Of a DNA stretch of 51,676 nt, positions 42,821-50,106 are shown piece by piece; positions within the stretch are counted from its first letter, which is position 1, and the number at the start of each line of letters is the position of its first letter. This stretch comes from Thermoplasmatales archaeon SW_10_69_26. Lineage in GTDB: Archaea; Thermoplasmatota; SW-10-69-26. The notes beneath the pieces were generated by a model. It made no database searches. It was given only the letters and a program-made list of their open reading frames with translations, and was not told where the DNA came from. The translations under genes were made by a program, and so were the position numbers. The stretch lies in assembly GCA_003009755.1 (NCBI GenBank), contig PXUB01000019.1, positions 22,986 to 74,661 of the forward strand, written 5' to 3'.

Positions 42821-45577
42821 ATGCCTCAGGACGAGATCAAGAACCTAATCATCAATTCTCCATACGAGGAGCCAGACGGACATTGGCACTATCTAAGGGA
42901 GACGAAGCAGTTCGAGAGGAGAGAGGGACGGCGACCTGCGGGTTATCATTACCGTGCTGGGTCAGAATCCTCGGAGGACCCGGGCGATTTCATTCCATTA
43001 GATACGGTGAACGAGCTGCGAGACAAGGTCCGAGACTGGAGGCAACGAGGATATCCCGGATCAACAGCAGTCACCCGCGAGTTGCTTGAGCACTGGCACG
43101 ATGAAAGCCGGAGACCCAATCCGTTCTTCTTCTGTCAGATAGAAGCCATAGAGACTCTAATCTGGCTACGTGAGGCTCCTGAGGCTGAGAGGGAGAGCGT
43201 TCAGGTGCCAGGCGGACCGGGCAACTTCATCCGCAGATGCTGTAAGATGGCCACAGGAAGCGGGAAGACCGTGGTTATGGCGTTGCTAATCGCCTGGCAA
43301 GCTCTCAACAGCGCAAACCATCCCGACGATCCCCGCTATTCGAAGAACGCCTTGATCATCGCCCCGAATCTTACGATCAAGGAGCAATTGAAGCAACTAA
43401 AGCCGTCGGCCGACGAGAGCGTCTACAAGGAATTCCGAATCATCCCCAAGAGCCTGAAAAAACAATTCTATCAGGCCCGCGTGCTTGTCCAGAACTGGCA
43501 CCAGCTAAACCCTGAACCTCCTTCCCCTGAGGCGAAGGTCGTGAAGGTCAATGAATATCCGGAAAGCGGGGAAGCCTTTGCGCGTAGAGTCTTAGGGTCT
43601 CTTGACCGCGCGGACGATTTGATTGTTATCAATGACGAGGCTCACCACGCTTGGCGGCCGGAAGGAGAGGACACCTCCCAGCAGGATGAAGAGGCGACGA
43701 TTTGGATCCAGGCCCTAGACCGGATTGCCTCGTCAATGGGCTTGAAGACCTGCTACGACTTCAGCGCCACCCCCTATCCGGCCAGCAAGGCGTCCGGCGA
43801 CGTTGAGCTCTTCGACTGGATTGTCTCTGATTTCAACCTCAATGACGCCATCGAGGCTGGACTCGTGAAGACGCCCCGAGTGGTCGTGCGGGACGATTTG
43901 GTCCCGGACGCTGACACCTACAAGTCGAAGCTATTCAACCTGTATAACCAGCCAGAGGTTAAAGACGACCTAGGAAGACGTGCCGACCCGGACGAGCCTC
44001 TTCCAGAGCTCGTCCGGAACGCCTACTACCTATTAGGGTTGGATTGGCAGGAAAAGAAGCAAGCCTGGGAGGAGGCCGGATATCCGACACCGCCTGTGAT
44101 GATTACTGTAGCGAACTTAACGAACACTGCAGCCAGAATCTACAACGAGTTCGTGCAAGGGAAAATCCAGATCGAAGAGCTCGGGGACGAGGAACGGGTA
44201 CTACACGTCGATTCCAGAGTCCTGGACGAAGCTGTCGAGGAGAACGATCCCCGTCAGCTACGAGCTCTCCCGACCGAGAGTGAGGCCCTCGAAAACCTCT
44301 CAGAGGATATGACTCGAAAGGAGAAAGCCGAGCTGCTCCGAGAGCTCGTCAACACTATCGGTGAGCCCGATGGCCTCGGAGGTCATATCCATAACGTCAT
44401 CTCTGTCGGGATGTTGTCAGAGGGTTGGGACACGAACACTGTTACTCACATCATGGGCCTCCGTGCGTTCAGTAGCCAGCTCCTATGTGAGCAGGTCGTG
44501 GGCCGTGGACTGCGGAGGCGCTCCTACGAAGTCGATCCCGAAACGGGGCTGATGACGCCCGAATATGTGAATGTCTTCGGAATCCCCTTCACGTTCCTCC
44601 CTCACGAGACACACGAGGGGTCCGCTCCGGTTGAGGAGGAGCCAAAAACTGAGATCCGGCCGGTCCCGGAGAAGGTCGACCGAGAGCTGAGCTGGCCAAA
44701 CGTAACGAGGGTCGAGCGACAGCTTCAGCCGAATCTAGAATTGGATATGGAAGAGATCGGCGAGCTCACCCTGGATGCCACCGAGATACCGAAGGTTGCC
44801 GAGCTTGCGCCGATGTTGGAGGGAAGACCCCACGAGCTGAATCAAGCGAAGATCGAGTTGAAGGAGCTCGGAGCCAAGAAGAGGCTCCAACGGCTCATAT
44901 TCGAGACGTCTAGAGAGGTCTATGAGAGGGTTGACCCGAACTGGAAAGGGAGTAAGGAAGCTCTCCTCGCTCAGATGATCTCCTTCGTCGAGGACTTCAT
45001 CACCTCAGAGCGTCTTGGCGTCAAGCCGGAGGCCTTGGGTAAAGATCCCGAGCTCCGCCGCGCTATCATCACCCTCCAAATCCGGACGGTCGTGGATCAT
45101 CTCTGGCAGGGGATCAAAGAGGCTCATACCGAGGAGTTGATTCCAGTCGTCGACCAAGATGATCCCGTCTCCTCCACCGGGGATATGGACCCGTGGTATA
45201 CGACGAAACCCACTGGAGAAGCGGAGAAGAGCCATATCAACCGGTGTGTCCTGGATAGCGGATGGGAGATGGAACCGGCCTTCATCCTCGATAACGAGGA
45301 TGACGTGCGTGCCTGGGTGAAGATCGACCACCTGGGGTTTGAGATTCCCTATACGTTTGAGGGCGCATTCCACCACTATCGACCTGATTTCCTCATAGAA
45401 CTGGCAGACGGGCGGAAGCTAATCTTGGAGGTTAAGGGCCAGAAAACGGACAAGGATGAAGCGAAGTGGGAGGCTGCACGGGAATGGGTCGAAGCCGTCA
45501 GTTCATCCGATGAGTTCGGGCAATGGGATTTCGTGGTGGCTTCTGAGCCTGGTGAGATTCACAATATCCTCATATAA
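42821..45577 (+). CDS. res: Type III restriction endonuclease subunit (helicase-nuclease)
   Basis: 918 residues from ATG 42821, one base after the mod stop. Superfamily 2 helicase motifs: Walker A ATGSGKTVV near 143, DEAHH near 276, SATPYPAS near 318, motif V SEGWDTNTV near 530 and VI QVVGRGLRR near 555. The C-terminal nuclease of PD-(D/E)xK type is near 850: RPDFLIEL then LILEVKGQ. Res cleaves DNA with unmethylated sites but needs Mod for recognition, so the split mod should make the system inactive or altered. The gene itself looks intact. Confidence 0.92.
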   Translation: MPQDEIKNLIINSPYEEPDGHWHYLRETKQFERREGRRPAGYHYRAGSESSEDPGDFIPLDTVNELRDKVRDWRQRGYPGSTAVTRELLEHWHDESRRPNPFFFCQIEAIETLIWLREAPEAERESVQVPGGPGNFIRRCCKMATGSGKTVVMALLIAWQALNSANHPDDPRYSKNALIIAPNLTIKEQLKQLKPSADESVYKEFRIIPKSLKKQFYQARVLVQNWHQLNPEPPSPEAKVVKVNEYPESGEAFARRVLGSLDRADDLIVINDEAHHAWRPEGEDTSQQDEEATIWIQALDRIASSMGLKTCYDFSATPYPASKASGDVELFDWIVSDFNLNDAIEAGLVKTPRVVVRDDLVPDADTYKSKLFNLYNQPEVKDDLGRRADPDEPLPELVRNAYYLLGLDWQEKKQAWEEAGYPTPPVMITVANLTNTAARIYNEFVQGKIQIEELGDEERVLHVDSRVLDEAVEENDPRQLRALPTESEALENLSEDMTRKEKAELLRELVNTIGEPDGLGGHIHNVISVGMLSEGWDTNTVTHIMGLRAFSSQLLCEQVVGRGLRRRSYEVDPETGLMTPEYVNVFGIPFTFLPHETHEGSAPVEEEPKTEIRPVPEKVDRELSWPNVTRVERQLQPNLELDMEEIGELTLDATEIPKVAELAPMLEGRPHELNQAKIELKELGAKKRLQRLIFETSREVYERVDPNWKGSKEALLAQMISFVEDFITSERLGVKPEALGKDPELRRAIITLQIRTVVDHLWQGIKEAHTEELIPVVDQDDPVSSTGDMDPWYTTKPTGEAEKSHINRCVLDSGWEMEPAFILDNEDDVRAWVKIDHLGFEIPYTFEGAFHHYRPDFLIELADGRKLILEVKGQKTDKDEAKWEAAREWVEAVSSSDEFGQWDFVVASEPGEIHNILI

Positions 45578-45584
45578 GGAGCAG

Positions 45585-45593
45585 GTTTATATG
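45585..45593 (+). promoter_or_regulatory. Orphan TATA box between res and the KTSC gene
   Basis: GTTTATATG, a strong box 8 nt after the res stop. Transcription would begin near 45615 on the plus strand, where no protein gene lies; it would run antisense into the KTSC gene. The sequence between can form an imperfect hairpin (CCACGGGAG with CTCCCCCGTTGG, about 45607-45653). The reverse reading CATATAAAC is also box-like. Confidence 0.5.
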
Positions 45594-45671
45594 CAAGATG
45601 GTTAGCCACGGGAGCTCTAGTTTTGAGTTCGTCGCTGTTCCTCTCCCCCGTTGGAGTGACTCTTGATCAAT

Positions 45672-45881
45672 CTATAGGCGCCGGTACCGGTAGATTCCTT
45701 TCACGTTCTGGTGGAGGAATTCTCCGTGGGATTCAGCCCTCATCAGGCCCTCATAGACGTGCTTAGGGACATCAAAGTACTGGTAGATAGACCCGTCATT
45801 AAATTCAACCTCAAGCGTCATTTGATCGGCATCATAACCTACCGAATCGATATTGCTGGACTGGACACTATCCCGCTTCAT
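45672..45881 (-). CDS. KTSC-domain small protein
   Basis: 69 residues from ATG 45881, chosen for the GGAGGA site 5 nt upstream. The domain pattern is complete: SSNIDSVGYD near 8, LEVEFNDGSIYQYFDVP near 24, then VYEGLMRAESHGEFLHQNVK and the end YRYRRL. KTSC domains occur alone or fused to lysyl-tRNA synthetase and other proteins; the function is not established. It overlaps the herA stop by 14 nt and follows sir2-herA in the same operon, so it may be a third component of that defence module. Confidence 0.85.
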   Translation of the reverse strand: MKRDSVQSSNIDSVGYDADQMTLEVEFNDGSIYQYFDVPKHVYEGLMRAESHGEFLHQNVKGIYRYRRL

Positions 45882-47733
45882 CGTCTCCTCCAATCTCCTG
45901 AGAGGACCCCCGGCCCCTCCACTTTACGAGGACGCGCTCGTAGTCTTCGTCCTCCAAATCGGAATTCCATCCTGAAGTCGCTTTCTCGTTAACGACCAGC
46001 GGATCATCGCTAGTTGGACGCCGATTTTCGGCGGATTGGTGTATTTTGGCACGCATTGGAATCTGAACGATCTCTCCGAGAACAATCGCCTCTCCAACCC
46101 GAAGCGTTGGGAGGAGTTCAACAAGTTGTGAGAGGCTGTCGGTTGCTCGGGATTTAATCTCCCCGACATCCCCGCCTTTCATACGCATTGCAATGACCGA
46201 TCCGCATTGTGAGAGCATGTCGGAATCAATATCCTCAGGTCGTTGGCTCACGAGCAGGACCCCTAGACCATATTTTCGGCCTTCTCGGACCAACCTGGAC
46301 GCTGCCATGGATGCAGGGGACCCCTTCCCCACTCCCAGGTAACGGTGTGCCTCTTCTAGCACGACAGTTAAGGGTCGCTCTCTCCCGCCCTCGGGGAGTT
46401 CCTGCGACCAATAGAGTGCATCGAAGATTAGGTTCAAGACAGCCCCTACGACAGTATCGAGGACCTCGTCGGGAACGTCGGACAGATCCAGAACCGAGAC
46501 CTTCTGTGGCCCACCGAGCCACTGCTCCAACAATGTATCCAAGTCCTCCTCCACCTCACCTTCGGAATCCGGCCCCCAGGGGCCTGGGCGGAACAGGAAC
46601 TCGTATCTCGGATCGCGAAGCTTTCCCGCAAGGGAGTCCACATTCTGGCTGAGGTTCACGCTTGTCTTCGCCAGATATGGACCTTCGCCTCGTGGAGTTG
46701 CGGTGTGAGGTTTGTACTCGGGGGGTTCCACATCCATTGGATCACCTTCAAGCGGATTTCCATGTTGATCCTCTTTGATGGCCTCTGTCTCCCTGGTTTG
46801 GCCCCCAGCAACCGTGTGAGTCGCGTACACGTCTCGATGAAGCTGGTACCAAAGGTCGTGGACACTGAAGGGGACAGCTGAATCAACCGTCAAGGTCGAT
46901 TCATCTATCCCGGCTAAGTCCTGGTTGTTGACGCTATCTTCCTTGAATTGGGCGACGTACTCTCGGACAAATTGGCGCTCTGCCCCCTCCAGATCGCCTA
47001 ACGTTACGTTGAGAAACCGCTCAAACTCCATCGCCCAATATGGAACGTAGAGGGGTTTTGCGTCTTGCTGGCTCTCGTGGCTGATCGAGAAGGTTTCAGC
47101 ACCCTCGATATCCAGGTCTGTATATTCTCCGTGGATATCTATTATAATGACGCGGGAGGAGAGGAACCTCTCATCGCAGGCGATTGACTCAGTAATTCTT
47201 GAGACTGTTGTCGACTTCCCGGATCCTGTGGCCCCTAGTACCGCACAATGGCGTGAGACGAGTTTGTTCAAGTTGATGTAGGCAGGAGTTTCCGGAGAGC
47301 CAGAAAGGTGGCCAATCTCAATCTCATCTTCGTTTCCGCTTGATGAATAGATTTTTGCGAGGTCATCTCTGGTAACGAGATAGGCTTCGTCACCGATTGT
47401 AGGATACTCGGAGACCCCTCTGGAGAACCCTGTGGGCCCCCTCTTCTCACCCAGTAGTTCGATAGACATCCACCGCTCACCGTATTCCTCGGCGTCCACG
47501 TTTTTAGGTGCAGATCCGGCCCCCACGCTGACGACAACTCCAAACAGCTCGTTGAAACCGAGGGGGATCTTTACGAAGCTCCCTGGTTGGCCCAGACGAT
47601 ATCCCCGCCCTTCGACGAACTTGAGTCCACCAGTTACGCTAGGATCTATCCGGATCCGGACTGTTGAGCCCTCAACATCGACGATAGGGCCAATATAGGT
47701 AGGATCGTCAGTTGTCACCCTGTTGACCCCCAT
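45868..47733 (-). CDS. herA: HerA-family hexameric ATPase/DNA translocase (SIR2-HerA defence)
   Basis: 621 residues. An N-terminal beta-barrel HAS domain lies at about 10-120 (IGPIVDVEGSTVRIRI). Walker A GATGSGKST is near 172, IIIDIHGEY near 205, Walker B VVLEEAHRYL near 475, then SQRPEDIDSDML near 510 and a C-terminal arginine-finger region. A large insertion of about 130 residues (270-400) is charged and unlike housekeeping HerA. It overlaps sir2 by 26 nt. SIR2-HerA pairs are known anti-phage systems in which the HerA ring assembles with SIR2 into one complex with NADase and nuclease activity. Confidence 0.9.
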   Translation of the reverse strand: MGVNRVTTDDPTYIGPIVDVEGSTVRIRIDPSVTGGLKFVEGRGYRLGQPGSFVKIPLGFNELFGVVVSVGAGSAPKNVDAEEYGERWMSIELLGEKRGPTGFSRGVSEYPTIGDEAYLVTRDDLAKIYSSSGNEDEIEIGHLSGSPETPAYINLNKLVSRHCAVLGATGSGKSTTVSRITESIACDERFLSSRVIIIDIHGEYTDLDIEGAETFSISHESQQDAKPLYVPYWAMEFERFLNVTLGDLEGAERQFVREYVAQFKEDSVNNQDLAGIDESTLTVDSAVPFSVHDLWYQLHRDVYATHTVAGGQTRETEAIKEDQHGNPLEGDPMDVEPPEYKPHTATPRGEGPYLAKTSVNLSQNVDSLAGKLRDPRYEFLFRPGPWGPDSEGEVEEDLDTLLEQWLGGPQKVSVLDLSDVPDEVLDTVVGAVLNLIFDALYWSQELPEGGRERPLTVVLEEAHRYLGVGKGSPASMAASRLVREGRKYGLGVLLVSQRPEDIDSDMLSQCGSVIAMRMKGGDVGEIKSRATDSLSQLVELLPTLRVGEAIVLGEIVQIPMRAKIHQSAENRRPTSDDPLVVNEKATSGWNSDLEDEDYERVLVKWRGRGSSQEIGGDDEAG

Positions 47734-48883
47734 TATTCGCTATATCGGAAAGGAATCCCCCCAGCTTCTCAAAGTCGCCAAGCGTACAGGTCGGGCCATC
47801 ATCCGGGCTGGCACCTATTCGGATTTCTAAATCGCCATTTTCAGTGTCATCCCATGCTTCGACTTGGCTTCCGAATACGCCGTGTTCCGGTGCAAGGAGA
47901 TTGAAGTTGCTAACATCCGTGGCTAGGTTCTTTGCCCCTGGGTATTCATCCAGGCTGTTGAACAACAGGCCAAATGCATTGGCGTTCTCATTATTCTGAA
48001 GGGCCCTCCGTAGTAGCGAGTTAATATGTTCATCTCCAAATGAGTACCCACAGATTACGAGGATAGCTCCCTTCGCCCTCAGAAAGGATTCCAGTCGATC
48101 GAACATGACCTGGTAGGGTTGTCGTTTACTCTGGTCGTATTTCCTCTCTGACGGGTGAATGACGCCGCTATTCTGGTGGTTAACAGATGTTCTGTAAATT
48201 TCTCCATCAATCTCAGCCCAATTGATAGAGCCGTGGAGCTTCCACAGGCGAGCCCAGTTTGTCGGAAGTGCGTTAAAATCTAGCGAGGTATCATCCAGGA
48301 AAGCCTGTTCCGTTCCCGTGAATCCGGTAAAATAGGGCACCCGTTCGTCTTCTAGGGCCTCCTCTATGAGTAAATCATAGTTCGTCGTGAAGATGGAGGC
48401 TGGATAGGTCCTTCTGGCATCACGCACCCATGCGGCGAGGTCATGATAGGGTGTTTGTTGGTCTGGGAACTCGGCGGCATCAAGTTCCTCAGTAATTTCA
48501 CTAGAGAGAAGGCGCTCAAGAGCAGACAAGTCATCGTGGGAAATGGCCTCTAGGGCAGATCCGGGCGGGAGACTCTGGAGGAGTCGAAGGGTTTCGAGCA
48601 GCTCCTCAAGGTCAGGATTTCCAGCCTCAGCTTCATCTTCTGAGATGACCCCCTCACCCCAATCAAGGAGCTCTAAAACAGCTGTGAGGGCTGGTTCAAG
48701 CTCGGGGACATCCTGGATGGTGTTTATCGCCCCCCGGGTGAGATCCGGAGTAGGGGGGATAACTGGCTCACCATCTTGACGAACGGCCTGTGGACATCCA
48801 GCCCCCAGGAGGAACCCTAACGGGCGGTCCTTTTCCGAAAGAACATCTCTCAGATTATCCAACTTCGTTCCGAGACGGTGCAA
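47708..48883 (-). CDS. SIR2-domain NADase (SIR2-HerA defence)
   Basis: 391 residues from TTG 48883; no better start is in frame nearby. NAD-binding marks: FLLGAGCPQAV near 25, TTNYDLLIEEAL near 168, LHGSINW near 218, and GYSFGDEHINSLLRRAL near 280. This is the SIR2 form found in prokaryotic defence, without the zinc-binding module of deacetylases. It most likely degrades NAD+ when phage DNA is sensed, starving the cell. The C-terminal 80 residues are a beta-rich region of unknown role. It is the first gene of the sir2-herA-KTSC operon; GATATGTAG about 35-40 nt upstream may be its TATA box. Confidence 0.9.
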   Translation of the reverse strand: MHRLGTKLDNLRDVLSEKDRPLGFLLGAGCPQAVRQDGEPVIPPTPDLTRGAINTIQDVPELEPALTAVLELLDWGEGVISEDEAEAGNPDLEELLETLRLLQSLPPGSALEAISHDDLSALERLLSSEITEELDAAEFPDQQTPYHDLAAWVRDARRTYPASIFTTNYDLLIEEALEDERVPYFTGFTGTEQAFLDDTSLDFNALPTNWARLWKLHGSINWAEIDGEIYRTSVNHQNSGVIHPSERKYDQSKRQPYQVMFDRLESFLRAKGAILVICGYSFGDEHINSLLRRALQNNENANAFGLLFNSLDEYPGAKNLATDVSNFNLLAPEHGVFGSQVEAWDDTENGDLEIRIGASPDDGPTCTLGDFEKLGGFLSDIANNGGQQGDN

Positions 48884-48984
48884 CCCTGGTACTCCCCAAG
48901 GAAGTCAAGAACAGGCCGCTACATATCATTGACGGCGTCAACAGCCGTGGCGAACCCTCCGGTTCCACGTGGCCACCGGCCGGC

Positions 48985-49021
48985 TGGGCAAAACCGCGCC
49001 AGGCATGGGCAAAACCGCGCC
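48985..49021 (+). repeat. Tandem 16-bp repeat, start of a duplicated segment
   Basis: TGGGCAAAACCGCGCC occurs at 48985-49000 and again at 49006-49021 (period 21). The same pair, slightly changed, is found at 51262-51298. In both places it is followed after 60-90 bp by the C-terminal codons of the small HTH gene. Confidence 0.75.
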
Positions 49022-49076
49022 GTCACCGCAGGACCCATGGCCTTGACCTCTGCCCGCTCGCCGCTCAGTCGCCATC

Positions 49077-49262
49077 TCAGAGGCCGAGTCTGCGGCGAAG
49101 CGTCCGCCGGCTGATCCCGTGCTTCTTCGCGGCGGCTCGGATGCTCATCCCGGCCTCCAGATCCTCGCGGACAGCCTCGGTGTCCACCTCGACCCTCGGC
49201 CGGCCGCCTCGGCTCTGGCTATCCTCGTCGCTGGTTGTCTCGCTGTCGCTCACGTCGATCAC
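49077..49262 (-). CDS. Small helix-turn-helix DNA-binding protein
   Basis: 61 residues from GTG 49262; longer frames upstream run through the inverted-repeat array and look random. The N-terminus is acidic Ser/Asp-rich; then GRPRVEVD and a helix-turn-helix, AVREDLEAGMSIRAAAKKHGISRRTLRRRLGL, typical of the Hin/resolvase C-terminal DNA-binding domain. Without a recombinase domain it could be a regulator or a leftover of a serine recombinase. It may bind the inverted repeats that begin about 20 bp upstream of it. A second copy of its 3' part lies at 51352-51402. Confidence 0.6.
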   Translation of the reverse strand: MIDVSDSETTSDEDSQSRGGRPRVEVDTEAVREDLEAGMSIRAAAKKHGISRRTLRRRLGL

Positions 49263-49384
49263 CTTGGAGAAAACGGGGGGAGGCCCCGCCACCGAGGGCG
49301 GGGCTACGGGCTCCGAGCCCACCGATACCGGGGGTTCAACCGGCGCAAATCGATGGGCGATTCCCCTTAGGCCGGGAAGCGCAC

Positions 49385-49400
49385 CCGGCCTGTCCCACTT
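49385..49400 (+). repeat. Second partial att copy, with an inverted copy at 49434-49447
   Basis: CCGGCCTGTCCCACTT equals tRNA positions 35994-36009. Its first 14 bases are repeated in inverted orientation at 49434-49447, so the two form the longest hairpin of the array. Confidence 0.7.
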
Positions 49401-49739
49401 CTCCGATAGTCTCCGACTGCCCCACAGCTTAGCGTGGGACAGGCCGGACGAGCACGAACGACCGCAGACACGGTGCCGATGGGCGTTCGTGCGAAGTTCG
49501 AGACCGCCAGGCCCACCACGCCACGGCGGTCTCGAAGGCCCGCAGAACACGACGCCTCCGCGAAGGCCGGACTCGAATGCACACGGCTCGCGCGATCGGT
49601 GTCGAGCCGTGGCAGCTCCAAGGCCGCCCGACCCCGTCGGCCTTGGACCCGAGTACGAACCGGCCAGCGGATGCCGTAGCGAAGGCCGGTTCGTGCGAAG
49701 TTGGAGGTCGCCGCGATGGTCGTGGAGGGCGACCTCCAA

Positions 49740-49757
49740 GAGTCCGGCCTGTCCCAC
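49740..49757 (+). repeat. attR: 18-bp copy of the tRNA-Phe 3' end
   Basis: Exact copy of 35990-36007; the match ends on both sides. It sets the probable right border of the element. Confidence 0.75.
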
Positions 49758-50106
49758 GTCTTCGAGGCCGATACCTCAGGGAATCCCTTCGGCAGACGGC
49801 CCTGAGCGCTCGCGCTGACCGTGTCGGCCTGCATCGGAATCCCGCTTCGGGGATCCCTGCTTCGCCCCCCTTGTCAGCGACCGCTCAGGTTGGGCGGTGG
49901 CTGCGGGCATTCTGCCTCGGTCCGTCCCTGTCGGATCAGCCTCTCGAAGCGTTGAACCGATCGACGTTTGGCTCATCCCGCAGCGATCGCAGGCCTGCTC
50001 GTCGGCCGCCCCGCGAGCTGACGCCGCTGGTCCCCAGCTGGCGCCGGCCCGACACGATCAACCCCCCACTCCTTTCCTCTGCCTTCCCCTTCCGGTGCTT
50101 GCTTCG

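Larger units (their letters stand above)
36008..49757. mobile_element. Integrative element in tRNA-Phe carrying defence genes
   Basis: About 13.7 kb between the two 18-bp att copies. In order: tyrosine recombinase (pointing toward attL), inverted-repeat cluster, small protein, prim-pol primase, zinc-ribbon protein, type III mod (interrupted) and res, KTSC protein, HerA, SIR2, small HTH protein, inverted-repeat array. Genes from 38.85 to 48.9 kb are visibly richer in A/T at third positions than the host. A primase and an integrase suggest it can replicate on its own when excised. No capsid, portal or conjugation genes are seen, so it is plasmid-like or a satellite. The right border could instead be the 16-bp copy at 49385. 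Confidence 0.78.
49283..49879. repeat. Array of about ten perfect inverted repeats at the right end of the element
   Basis: Perfect arms found by hand: 49283-49290/49297-49304 (8 bp); 49385-49398/49434-49447 (14); 49452-49460/49484-49492 (9); 49497-49508/49525-49536 (12); 49582-49590/49603-49611 (9); 49617-49626/49638-49647 (10); 49655-49665/49684-49694 (11); 49701-49712/49728-49739 (12); 49775-49781/49800-49806 (7); 49815 region CGCTGAC/GTCAGCG at 49873-49879 (7). Loops are mostly 6-23 nt. No protein gene fits in this stretch (49263-50106), and the att copy 49740-49757 abuts the eighth hairpin. Confidence 0.85.

Noticed and set aside
49740-49757. Second tRNA gene
   Set aside because: Only the 3' 18 bp of tRNA-Phe are present; no D arm or anticodon arm precedes it.
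49283-49879. CRISPR array or row of terminators
   Set aside because: Arms differ from hairpin to hairpin, there is no common repeat, and no T-runs follow the stems.
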